A stretch of 64,000 nt of DNA from positions 310,001-374,000 of the forward strand of contig JADJAD010000006.1 of NCBI GenBank assembly GCA_016704465.1, in the 5' to 3' direction. The translations under genes and the position numbers were made by a program. The stretch is from Gemmatimonadota bacterium. GTDB lineage: Bacteria; Gemmatimonadota; Gemmatimonadetes; Gemmatimonadales; Gemmatimonadaceae. Below the pieces are notes generated by a model that was not told where the DNA came from, did not search any database, and worked only from the letters and a program-made list of their open reading frames with translations. Below are positions 21,052 to 29,298 of the stretch, in pieces (positions within the stretch are counted from its first letter, which is position 1; each line of letters begins with the position of its first letter).

Positions 21052-21861
21052 GTGCCGACTCCTCCCTTCCCTCTCGTCGCAGCGCTCCTGCTCGCGACGC
21101 TCGCCGTGACCTCGCCCCTGGCGTCGCAATCGACGGGCACGCTGGCAGGACGCGTGGTGGACGATCGCACGGAACAGCCGATCGCCGGCGTGGAGGTCAC
21201 CGTGGCGGCGCTGTCACGATCGACCGTCACCGACTCCCTCGGCGCGTTCATCCTCGGCGACGTCGCCACCGGGCGATACCTCGTGCAGCTGCGCAAGCTC
21301 GGCTTCCAGCCGATCTCGGCGTCGATTGCGGTCACGGGAGCGAATGCGCCGCGACAGACGCTGCGCCTCGTGGCGGGCACGCCCACGCTCACCAAGGTTG
21401 AGACGTATGCCTCACCGACCGACCGCCGGCTGGCGGCGTTCGAGGAGCACCGCCGAGGGAAGTACGGCGGGACGTTCCTCACGGCCGACATGCTGGAGAA
21501 GGAGGCCGGGCGACCGTTGGCCGATGTCCTGCAGCCGGTGCGTGGTGTCGACATCGTGCGCGGTCCCAGCGGTGCGTCCTGGTTCGCGACACGGCGCGGC
21601 TACGACTCCATCCGGCTCATGCCGACCGTCACCCCGGGCGACCGCCTGAAGGGTGCCTCCTCCGGCCTCTGCTACGCGGCGGTGGTGATCAACGACGTGT
21701 TCGTGTATCGAGGCACCGACGGCGAGGAGCTGTTCGACCTCAATACGTTGCAGCCGTCGCGGATCCTGGCGCTCGAGATCTACCGCGGCGGGTCGACCAT
21801 GCCGTTGGAGTACAACGCGACACGCTCCACGTGCGGACTGCTGGTGATCTACACGAAGTAG
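21052..21861 (+). CDS. Secreted CarboxypepD-reg plus TonB-plug-like protein
   Basis: 269 aa. The GTG at 21052 gives a clean signal peptide (PLVAALLLATLAVTSPLASQ). Residues about 24-105 are a carboxypeptidase-regulatory-like beta-sandwich (GTLAGRVVDDRTEQPIAGVEV, DSLGAFILGDVATGRYLVQL), the domain that begins many TonB receptors. Residues about 145-269 resemble a receptor plug (LADVLQPVRGVDIVRG, YAAVVINDVFVYRG, ILALEIYRGGSTMPLEYNA, GLLVIYTK). No beta-barrel follows. It may present ligand or dock to another outer-membrane partner; the function is unknown. A kinase relic lies directly upstream, and a decayed copy of this gene's 5' end is at 17028. Confidence 0.75.
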   Translation: MPTPPFPLVAALLLATLAVTSPLASQSTGTLAGRVVDDRTEQPIAGVEVTVAALSRSTVTDSLGAFILGDVATGRYLVQLRKLGFQPISASIAVTGANAPRQTLRLVAGTPTLTKVETYASPTDRRLAAFEEHRRGKYGGTFLTADMLEKEAGRPLADVLQPVRGVDIVRGPSGASWFATRRGYDSIRLMPTVTPGDRLKGASSGLCYAAVVINDVFVYRGTDGEELFDLNTLQPSRILALEIYRGGSTMPLEYNATRSTCGLLVIYTK

Positions 21862-22020
21862 TACGCGTCGCCGCGAGCGCGTCCCTCACGAGCACAGCCT
21901 TCCGCTCTGCCCTCATCGACCACACCATATACCTCGCCCAATCCGATGGACTGTCCCTCGGATCGGCCGCCGCAGAGGCTCGACGCACGCGCCACTCACA
22001 CTCGAAGTGCAGGAGACACG

Positions 22021-24069
22021 ATGTCCAGCTACGCTGCCCGCTCCGTCATCGGCGGACTGATGCTCGCCGTCACCTCGCTGACCATCGCTCCCCCCAGCGC
22101 GGCCCAAGCACCGACGCGCACGCTCGGCCTCGCGCAATACCTCGACATGGAGTCGGTTTCGGATCCGCAGATCTCGCCGGACGGGACGCAGATCGTGTAC
22201 ACCCGTGGCTGGATCGACAAGGTGAACGACCGGCGCGAATCGTCGCTCTGGATCATGAACAGCGACGGGACGAGGAACCGCCAACTCGTGGATGGCAGCG
22301 GGGCACGCTGGTCGCCGGATGGCTCGCGCATCCTCTATGTCGCGTTGGGCGAGCCTAGCGGCGCGCAGGTCTTCGTGCGCTGGATGGACGCCGAGGGGGC
22401 GACGACGCAGGTCACGCGCCTCGGAAATGGTCCATCGAACGTGAGCTGGTCGCCCGACGGCAAGTGGATCGCCTTCGCCAGCCGAGTGGACGACGACGCC
22501 GAGTTTGCGGGGGTCGCATTGCCGGCCAAGCCGCCAGGCGCAAAGTGGACGGGCGACCCGAAGGTGGTAGAGCGTGCCTCCTGGCATCGCGATCGAGTGG
22601 GCTACACCGACACGGGGTGGACGCACCTGTTCACGGTTCCCGCGGATGGCGGCACGGCGCGGCAACTCACCGATGGCAACTGGAACCACAACGGCGTGGC
22701 GTGGAGCCCGGATAGCCGCGAGCTCTACTTCACCTCGTACCGGGCAAACGATTGGGATCGTCCGGCCAACTGGAAGGAGTCGGAGGTCTACGCCGTATCG
22801 GTGGGGGATCGTGCAATCCGGCGGCTCACCAACCGTCGCGGCCCGGACGGGAGCCCGGTCCCCTCGCCGGACGGACGGCTCATTGCCTACATCGCCGGAG
22901 ACGAGCATCGCGACACCTACCGCAACTCGAAGATCTGGGTGATGAACCGCGACGGCTCGAGCCCGCGCCTGATCTCGGGCGACTACGATCGCCAGTCGGG
23001 CGACCTGCAGTGGGCCCCGGACGGCAGCGGGCTGTACTTCAGCGTCTCGCGCGAGGGCTACGAGAGCCTGCACTTCGCGTCGCTCAAGGGAGGGGTCACG
23101 CAGCTGACCGACGGGAAGCAGATGCTCGGTCTCTCGTCGTTCGCCACGAACGGCGTCGCGGTCGGGACGATCGCCAGCGCTTATGAGCCGGGCGACATCT
23201 ATCGCTTCACCCTCGCCAATCCGAAGGCGGTCACCCGCCTGACGAGTGTCAACGACGACGTGCTGGCGGGCGTCAAGCTGGGCGACGTGGAGGAGATCTG
23301 GTACCCCTCGACGGACGGCTTCCGCATCCAGGGGTGGATTGTGAAGCCGCCCGACTTCGACCCGTCGAAGAAGTACCCGCTCATGCTGTCGATCCACGGC
23401 GGACCGCACGGGATGTACAACGGGACCTTCAACTACGCCTTCCAGGAGCACGCGACCAACGGCTACGTCACGCTGTACACCAACCCGCGCGGCAGCACCG
23501 GCTACGGGACGAAGTTCGCCAACGCGATCAACCACGACTATCCGGGCGCCGACTTCCCCGACCTGATGACCGGCGTCGACTCGATGATCGCTCGCGGCTA
23601 CATCGACGCCGACAACCTCTTCGTCTACGGCTGCTCCGGCGGCGGGATCCTCACGACCTACATCGTCGGCAACACGACGCGCTTCCGCGCTGCCTCGGCC
23701 AACTGCGCGATCGTCAACTGGATGTCGGCGATGGGCACGTCGGACGCGATCAGCTACACCGACACCTTCGACAAGCCGTTCTGGGAGGACCCGAAGGAGT
23801 GGATGGACCGCTCGTCGATCTTCTACGTGGGCAACGTGAAGACGCCGACGATGCTCATGACCGGCGAGAAGGACATTCGCACGCCGATGGGGCAGGCCGA
23901 GGAGTACTACCAGGCACTCCAGTACGTGGGCGTGCCGACGGTGCTGATCCGCTACCAGAACGAGTGGCACGGGACGACGTCGCAGCCATCGAACTTCCTG
24001 CGCACACAGCTCTACCTGCGGAAGTGGTTCGAGAAGTTCGGCACGCAGCAGCGGAAGCCGGTCAGTTGA
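22021..24069 (+). CDS. Secreted S9-family serine peptidase
   Basis: 682 aa. The ATG at 22021 follows AGGAGACACG. Signal peptide (LMLAVTSLTIAPPSAAQ), then a TolB/WD40-like beta-propeller (about 40-400, repeated ISPDG/WSPDGKWIAF motifs), then an alpha/beta-hydrolase catalytic domain (about 425-680) with YGCSGGG (Ser539), EKDIRTP (Asp618) and NEWHGT (His650) as the catalytic triad. The elbow has Cys where S9C peptidases more often have Tyr or Trp. Predicted role: exported dipeptidyl- or acylaminoacyl-type peptidase degrading oligopeptides. Complete and apparently monocistronic. Confidence 0.9.
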   Translation: MSSYAARSVIGGLMLAVTSLTIAPPSAAQAPTRTLGLAQYLDMESVSDPQISPDGTQIVYTRGWIDKVNDRRESSLWIMNSDGTRNRQLVDGSGARWSPDGSRILYVALGEPSGAQVFVRWMDAEGATTQVTRLGNGPSNVSWSPDGKWIAFASRVDDDAEFAGVALPAKPPGAKWTGDPKVVERASWHRDRVGYTDTGWTHLFTVPADGGTARQLTDGNWNHNGVAWSPDSRELYFTSYRANDWDRPANWKESEVYAVSVGDRAIRRLTNRRGPDGSPVPSPDGRLIAYIAGDEHRDTYRNSKIWVMNRDGSSPRLISGDYDRQSGDLQWAPDGSGLYFSVSREGYESLHFASLKGGVTQLTDGKQMLGLSSFATNGVAVGTIASAYEPGDIYRFTLANPKAVTRLTSVNDDVLAGVKLGDVEEIWYPSTDGFRIQGWIVKPPDFDPSKKYPLMLSIHGGPHGMYNGTFNYAFQEHATNGYVTLYTNPRGSTGYGTKFANAINHDYPGADFPDLMTGVDSMIARGYIDADNLFVYGCSGGGILTTYIVGNTTRFRAASANCAIVNWMSAMGTSDAISYTDTFDKPFWEDPKEWMDRSSIFYVGNVKTPTMLMTGEKDIRTPMGQAEEYYQALQYVGVPTVLIRYQNEWHGTTSQPSNFLRTQLYLRKWFEKFGTQQRKPVS

Positions 24070-24151
24070 TGATGGACGTCCCTCGCCGCTGTGCGAGCTG
24101 TACTTGTCCGACAACAGCCCGGAACGAAAAACTGACCATCGCTTCGCCCGC

Positions 24152-25813
24152 CTACTTCACGCGATCGAATCGCACGCCGCGTACCCGTCCGTCGTTGATC
24201 GTGAAGCCCGTCACCTTGCCGGATCGGTCACGCGTGAACTGGCTGAAGAAATTGTAGTTGACCGTGAAGGCATCCCTCCACGTCGGCACCATCACCAGCT
24301 CGCCGAGCTTGCGATGGCGTAGGACCAGCCCTGAATCAGTCACGGCCAACGTGTAGCGCACGTCCAGTTCGTCGCTCTCGTACGTGCCGGCGAAGGCGGC
24401 CAGCGCCGCTCGGTCCGGAGTGAACTCGGCCTCGCGCCGAAAGACCAGGTCGCGCGTGCTGCGCGGGATCTGCTGCACCGCCGTGACCACTCCCCCGGCG
24501 GAGCGCAGCACCAGCGCACTGGCGCCAGTGCCGATGCGCGCCGAGGTGTCACTGGTCGTGGCAAGCATCCGACCGTCCGATAAACGCAGCGTGTCGTTGG
24601 TCAATCGGATGCGCATCACCTGCTGGCTGAGGGTGTCCCGGTAGATCCCGACCCACCGCTGCCTGGCCGCGACGGCGACGGGGCGCATGACGGTGTCGAT
24701 CGACGCCTCCTGTCGCGGCGCCGCTGCGCCGAGCAGGACGTCGGTGACTCGACGCAGGAGGACGCTCGGGACAGCGATGCTCGCGTTGCAGAGCACGGCG
24801 ACGGCGATCCCGCGCTCGGGATAGCGTTCGACGTGGGCTCGGTAGCCCGCATCGGCACCGCCATGGCCAACGGCCTGAAGGCCGCGGTAGCGGTTGACGG
24901 TCAGGCCGTATCCATAGCCGGTCGACGTTCCATCGTTGAGCACTGCGCTCGTCTGCGCTGCGGCGACGAGCGCCGATGTGCCGACGATCGGGTGGTCGAG
25001 GTTGGCCATCCACTTCAGCAGGTCGCCCGACGTCGTGAAGAGCGAGGTGGCGCCGTAAGTGTCGAAGACCGGGATCGAGATGCTCCACCCTCCGCCGTCC
25101 CGCGGCTGGTAGGCAGACGTGCGGCCCGCCACGATCATCGTGTGGTCGTCGTGAAAGTGCGTGTCCCGCATCCCGAGCGGAGCGAAGATTCGCGCCTGGG
25201 CGAAGTCGCGTAGCGATTGTCCGCTCACGCGCTTCACGATCACGGCCAGCAGCGTGTAGCCGGTGTTGGAGTAGATCCACTCGTCGCCGGGCTTGAAGTT
25301 GACCCCGCGCTGTCGTGCCACGATGCCGAGCACATCGTCCTCGGTGATGACGTCGTCTTCGCGCCAGCCGGCGTAGGCCAGCAGCTGCCACTGATCACGC
25401 AGGCCCGACGTGTGGTGGATCAGGTTGCGAATGGTGATGCGCGGTCCGTAGTCCGGCACCTCGGGCACGTAGCGCCGAACGTCGTCATCCAGCGTTAGGC
25501 GACCGTCTGCGGCGAGCAGCGCGACCGCGTACGCCGCGAACTCCTTGGAGATCGACGCGACGTGAAAGATCGAGCTCGGCGTGATGGCGAGGGCATGCTG
25601 CAGGTCCGACATGCCGTAGCCGCGCGAGTACACCGGGCGCCCGTCCTGAGAAATGCCCAGCGAGCAGCCGGGGGAATCCGTCCGGTCCCATTGTGAGAAG
25701 ACGGCATCGACGCGCGTGCGCGTCGAATCGGGGAGCTGCGCCCGCCCAGGCACAGGGATCAACAGGAGGGTCACTGCCAGCGAGCAGGGGACAGCACTGC
25801 GAGCAATTAGCAT
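24152..25813 (-). CDS. Secreted serine hydrolase, beta-lactamase/PBP4* fold
   Basis: 553 aa with a signal peptide (LAVTLLLIPVPGRAQ). The class C beta-lactamase-like domain (about 30-370) shows the S-x-x-K motif at Ser87-Lys90 (ASISK), the Tyr motif YSN at 181-183 and HGG at about 317 in place of KTG. The C-terminal ~170 residues form the lipocalin-like DUF3471-type beta domain usual in this family. These enzymes are typically D-aminopeptidases, esterases or cell-wall hydrolases rather than antibiotic beta-lactamases, so resistance should not be inferred. Reads convergently with the S9 peptidase gene. Contains one octamer (25493). Confidence 0.87.
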   Translation of the reverse strand: MLIARSAVPCSLAVTLLLIPVPGRAQLPDSTRTRVDAVFSQWDRTDSPGCSLGISQDGRPVYSRGYGMSDLQHALAITPSSIFHVASISKEFAAYAVALLAADGRLTLDDDVRRYVPEVPDYGPRITIRNLIHHTSGLRDQWQLLAYAGWREDDVITEDDVLGIVARQRGVNFKPGDEWIYSNTGYTLLAVIVKRVSGQSLRDFAQARIFAPLGMRDTHFHDDHTMIVAGRTSAYQPRDGGGWSISIPVFDTYGATSLFTTSGDLLKWMANLDHPIVGTSALVAAAQTSAVLNDGTSTGYGYGLTVNRYRGLQAVGHGGADAGYRAHVERYPERGIAVAVLCNASIAVPSVLLRRVTDVLLGAAAPRQEASIDTVMRPVAVAARQRWVGIYRDTLSQQVMRIRLTNDTLRLSDGRMLATTSDTSARIGTGASALVLRSAGGVVTAVQQIPRSTRDLVFRREAEFTPDRAALAAFAGTYESDELDVRYTLAVTDSGLVLRHRKLGELVMVPTWRDAFTVNYNFFSQFTRDRSGKVTGFTINDGRVRGVRFDRVK

Positions 25814-25992
25814 GCGGGAATCTGTTGAAGGAGAACGCCGAAGCTCACGCCCGGTGTGCTCCGCGTCAATCGTTCCTTCGCTCGTCCGCTCCTCCGCTCC
25901 TCCGCTCCTCCGCTCGGCTGTGTGCCCGTCATGATGCCCAGCTGCACCCCCCTCTGTCGCAATCGAGTCGTGGATGCGGCAAGGTCCCTCGC

Positions 25993-28641
25993 CTACTCGG
26001 CGCGAATGGCGAGCATCGGATCCACGCGCGTGGCGCGCATCGCCGGAATGAGGACCGAGACGAGCGCCGCCCCCCCCAGCAGCGCGACGGCGGTACCGAG
26101 CGACAGGGGATCGAAGCGGGTGACGCCATACAGCAGCGACCGCAGCGCGCCCGACAGCCCGATGCTCAGGACCAGTCCTGCCAGCAGCCCCGGGATCACG
26201 GCCGCCATGGATCCGCGAACAACCAGCCCGCGCAATCCGCTCGGCGTCGCGCCCAGGGCGAGTCGCACTCCCATTTCGCGCGTGCGCTGGGCCACCGAGT
26301 ACGACACCACCGCGTAGATCCCTACCACGGCGAGGACGAGCGCGACCAGCGCGAAGGTACCCAGCACCAGCATGGTGAATCGGCGGTCGGCGACCGACTC
26401 CGCGACGAAGGCGCGAAACGGTGTGCTCTCAACGACCACCAGTGGATCGATGGATGCCACACCTTGCCGCAGCAGCGCCGACACGCTTCCAATCGCCAGT
26501 GAGGAGCGCACCACGTACGTCGAATAGCCTGTCCGAGCCGCCGGACGTTGGCGGTGGTCGAAGTAGTACGTCTCGCGGAATTCATCGGTCACCGAGGCCC
26601 CGCGTACGTCGCCTACCACGCCGATGACGACGTGCCATGGTTCGTCCGACACATCCATCCCGTTCGGGCGCACCCGCTTCCCAATGGGATCTTCGCCCGG
26701 CCACTCCTCCTTCACGAACGCTTCGCTTACCACCACGACCGGCGCGGCCGCAGCGTCGTCGGCCGGGCCGAACACGCGGCCGCGTCGCAGCGGTATGCCC
26801 ATGACGCTGAAGTAGTCCCCGCCGATGACGCGGTATACGCTGCTTCCGGTGAACGGGCCGCGTGGATCGTGCGGCTTGCCTTCCACCTCCATTCGACCGT
26901 TGGGATTGTTCCCACCAAGTGGTGCGACGTTGATGAAGCCGGCCGCGCCCACTCCCGGCTGCATTCGCAGTTGCTCGAGCACACGCGCATGAAACGTCGG
27001 GATCGCCGTCGAGTTCCGGTCATAGGTGGACGAGGGGAGATCCACCGTAGCGGCCGTCACCTGGTCCGGATCGAAGCCGAGGTCTGTCTCGAGCACGAGT
27101 GAGAACGAGCGAATGAGGAGCGCCGATCCGGAGAGCAGGACGACGGCCAGCGCGACCTCGGCGGCGACGAGCATGTTCCAGATGCGAAGCCGCCCCCCTT
27201 CCCCGGTCCCTCGCGTCCCTCCGCGCAACACCGCGCGCGTCCCCGATTCCGAGAGACGCAACGCAGGGAGCAACCCGAAGAGGAGGGCGGTGACGACGGA
27301 CACGATCGCGGCAAAGGCCAGGACCCATCCGTCGATCGGCACATCGGTCACCTGCAGCGTCGGCGGTGCCTGTGTCGCCAGCAGACGCAGCATCACTGCC
27401 GCCATTCCGAGACCCGCGAGGCACCCGAGCACGGACACGAGAACCGCCTCGGTGACCAGCTGCCGAACCAGCCGGCCACGCGTCGCGCCTAACGCCGAGC
27501 GTACCGAGAGCTCCGTCTGGCGCGCCGTACCGCGGGCGAGGCTGGCGCTTGCGAGGTTCGTGCAGGCCGTCAGCAGGAGGATCGCTGACGCCGCAAGCAG
27601 GAGGTAGAGCGGCGTGCGCGACGTCGCAGTCATCGCATCCTGCAACGGCGTGATCGTCGACCCGACGGCGTCGAAGTCGGGATAGTACTGTTCGTTCAAT
27701 CGCGCGAGCACCTGGTCGACATCTCGCTGCGCTGCAGCCGGCGACACGCCGAGCGCGAGTCGACCGATGGTGTCCCAGCGGTGTGACGTGTGACTCTCCG
27801 ACTGCTCGATCAACTCCATCGGTTGCCAGACCTGCGTCCCGCCGGGGAAGTCGAACTCGGCGGGCAGGACGCCGACGACCGCGAAGTCCTGGCTTCCCCG
27901 CAGGCGCACGGTGTCCAGCGACGACGGCGCCCCGAGGACGTCGCGCCAGAATGCAAAGCTCACCACCACCACCGGCACGGCGCCCTCGACATGCTCGTCG
28001 GGGAGCGGAAGTCGCCCCATCACCGGGCGGAGCGGGAACGCCTTGAAGAAGTCGCGCGAGATCCACGCCGTGTTGACGGTGAAGCCGCGATCCGTCCCGA
28101 TCACCGTCGACGTGCCCGCGCCGTACTCCGCCAGCGCGTCGAACGATCGCGATTGCTCGCGCAGATCGAGGTACGTCGCGTACGCAAGATTGGCCCACCC
28201 GCTCTCGTGCCGCTCGGTCATGGTGACGAGTCGATCGGCGTTTTCGAAGGCCAACGGTTGCAACAGCACACGATTCACGATCGAGAAGACCGCGGTGTTC
28301 GCACCGATGCCCAGCGCGAGGGTGAGCACCGCTGCGGCCGTGTAGCCCGGGCTCCGACGCAGCAGCCTGGCGCCGAGGCGAACATCCTGGCGAAGGGCGT
28401 CCCAACGCCGGGCCCGGCGATTGGTCGCGCGCCGACGCGACTCGATCTCGCGACACTCAGCCTCTACCGCCGCCTTGTCCCCGAAGAATTCGCGGGCCGT
28501 CGCGCGCGCGTCGTCGGGCGTCATCCCGCGCGCTTCAAGCTCGGCCGCCCTCGCCTCGATGTGGAACGCCACCTCCCGCCGCACGTCCTCGTCCACGGGG
28601 GGGATGCGCGACATCGGAAGATCGTCGTCGTCGCGGCTCAT
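25993..28641 (-). CDS. ADOP-type MacB/FtsX-like ABC permease
   Basis: 882 aa. I place the start at 28641 because ATGA overlaps the PadR stop codon. Layout: an N-terminal cytoplasmic prefix domain (about 1-70, DEDVRREVAFHIEARAAELE), a first transmembrane helix (about 85), a MacB periplasmic core domain, three FtsX-type helices near 350-460, a second MacB-core/FtsX half, and the typical ending DPMLAIRAE. This is the long acidobacterial duplicated orphan permease architecture. It carries no ATPase domain and no ATPase gene is adjacent, so it must borrow one or act otherwise. Forms an operon with padR immediately upstream. Contains one octamer (27487). Confidence 0.9.
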   Translation of the reverse strand: MSRDDDDLPMSRIPPVDEDVRREVAFHIEARAAELEARGMTPDDARATAREFFGDKAAVEAECREIESRRRATNRRARRWDALRQDVRLGARLLRRSPGYTAAAVLTLALGIGANTAVFSIVNRVLLQPLAFENADRLVTMTERHESGWANLAYATYLDLREQSRSFDALAEYGAGTSTVIGTDRGFTVNTAWISRDFFKAFPLRPVMGRLPLPDEHVEGAVPVVVVSFAFWRDVLGAPSSLDTVRLRGSQDFAVVGVLPAEFDFPGGTQVWQPMELIEQSESHTSHRWDTIGRLALGVSPAAAQRDVDQVLARLNEQYYPDFDAVGSTITPLQDAMTATSRTPLYLLLAASAILLLTACTNLASASLARGTARQTELSVRSALGATRGRLVRQLVTEAVLVSVLGCLAGLGMAAVMLRLLATQAPPTLQVTDVPIDGWVLAFAAIVSVVTALLFGLLPALRLSESGTRAVLRGGTRGTGEGGRLRIWNMLVAAEVALAVVLLSGSALLIRSFSLVLETDLGFDPDQVTAATVDLPSSTYDRNSTAIPTFHARVLEQLRMQPGVGAAGFINVAPLGGNNPNGRMEVEGKPHDPRGPFTGSSVYRVIGGDYFSVMGIPLRRGRVFGPADDAAAAPVVVVSEAFVKEEWPGEDPIGKRVRPNGMDVSDEPWHVVIGVVGDVRGASVTDEFRETYYFDHRQRPAARTGYSTYVVRSSLAIGSVSALLRQGVASIDPLVVVESTPFRAFVAESVADRRFTMLVLGTFALVALVLAVVGIYAVVSYSVAQRTREMGVRLALGATPSGLRGLVVRGSMAAVIPGLLAGLVLSIGLSGALRSLLYGVTRFDPLSLGTAVALLGGAALVSVLIPAMRATRVDPMLAIRAE

Positions 28642-28988
28642 GCGATGGACCCTCGGGGCCGGGCATCCAGCACGCGCGCAAAGACCGCGACATACCGCTG
28701 CCACGCGGCGACCTCCGAGCGCATCGCACGCCGGCCAACCTCGGTCAGGACGTACACCCGCGCATCACGCCCCGACTCACTCGTCTCCCACCGCGACGCG
28801 ACCCAGCCCTTCTCCTCCAGTCGCCGGAGCGCGGGATAGAGCGCCCCCTCCTCGATCTGCAGGTCGTCGCCCGACGACTGTCGAATCCAGCGCGAGATGG
28901 CGTAGCCATGCGCTGGACCCCAGCCGAGGGTGCGGAGGATGAGGACGTCCAGCGTCCCCTTGAGGAGGCGAATCGGGGTGTCGCTCAC
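28638..28988 (-). CDS. PadR-family transcriptional regulator
   Basis: 116 aa from the GTG at 28988, giving the family-typical start SDTPIRLLKGTLDVLILRTL; an upstream TTG is possible. Winged helix with the conserved PAHGYAISRWI, then EEGALYPALRRLEEKGWVAS and the RVYVLTEVGR wing, followed by a short dimerisation helix. PadR proteins repress and are relieved by small ligands or membrane stress. Its stop overlaps the start of the ADOP permease (ATGA). A perfect palindrome lies about 47 bases upstream, so it very probably controls its own two-gene operon. Confidence 0.9.
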   Translation of the reverse strand: MSDTPIRLLKGTLDVLILRTLGWGPAHGYAISRWIRQSSGDDLQIEEGALYPALRRLEEKGWVASRWETSESGRDARVYVLTEVGRRAMRSEVAAWQRYVAVFARVLDARPRGSIA

Positions 28989-29034
28989 GAGACGGAGGGC
29001 TGGAGGGACTCGGTGCCGGCCACCCAAGGCCGCG

Positions 29035-29057
29035 CATACATAAGACAGTTATGTATG
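29035..29057 (-). promoter_or_regulatory. Probable PadR operator palindrome
   Basis: Perfect 9-bp inverted repeat CATACATAA / TTATGTATG with a 5-base GACAG spacer. It is strikingly AT-rich in a GC-rich surround and sits just upstream of the padR start. The ACAT/ATGT half-sites fit the dyads bound by PadR dimers. It likely overlaps the promoter for padR and its permease. Confidence 0.65.
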
Positions 29058-29105
29058 ACGCAGAGGTTTGAATGCCGCCCGAACCTTTCGCGACCTCTCC
29101 TTCGC

Positions 29106-29190
29106 CAACTCGTTCCAGACCAAGGGCAAGCGCAAGCGCCTGGAGCGCCCGCTTTGGAACCGAGTCCAGGTGCAGAATCTGCTCTTGTGA
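29106..29190 (+). pseudogene. ABC-F ATPase gene relic (middle part)
   Basis: Reads NSFQTKGKRKRLER then PLWNRVQVQNLLL and a stop. This matches NSFQAKGKRKRLER and PLWNRGQVQN, which are about 125 residues apart in the intact ABC-F protein at 39755-41374. A large internal deletion has fused the two parts. It sits between the PadR operator and the forward permease gene. Confidence 0.65.
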
Positions 29191-29298
29191 GGCGGCGCGT
29201 GTCATGGTATTCCCGGGCGAGGCGGGTCTCTCACCAGATGTCGCGGTTCCCGCCGCGTTCGCGACCGTCGTCCCAACTCCTCGCCTTCGGAGGCACTG

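Noticed and set aside
21913..24114. 733-codon open frame on the minus strand opposite the S9 peptidase
   Set aside because: It mirrors the codon structure of a clearly real peptidase gene. Long antisense frames are expected at this G+C, and it has no motifs or signal.
24152..25813. Beta-lactamase antibiotic-resistance gene
   Set aside because: The fold is right but the HGG motif and lipocalin-like C-terminal domain indicate a D-aminopeptidase/esterase-type hydrolase.
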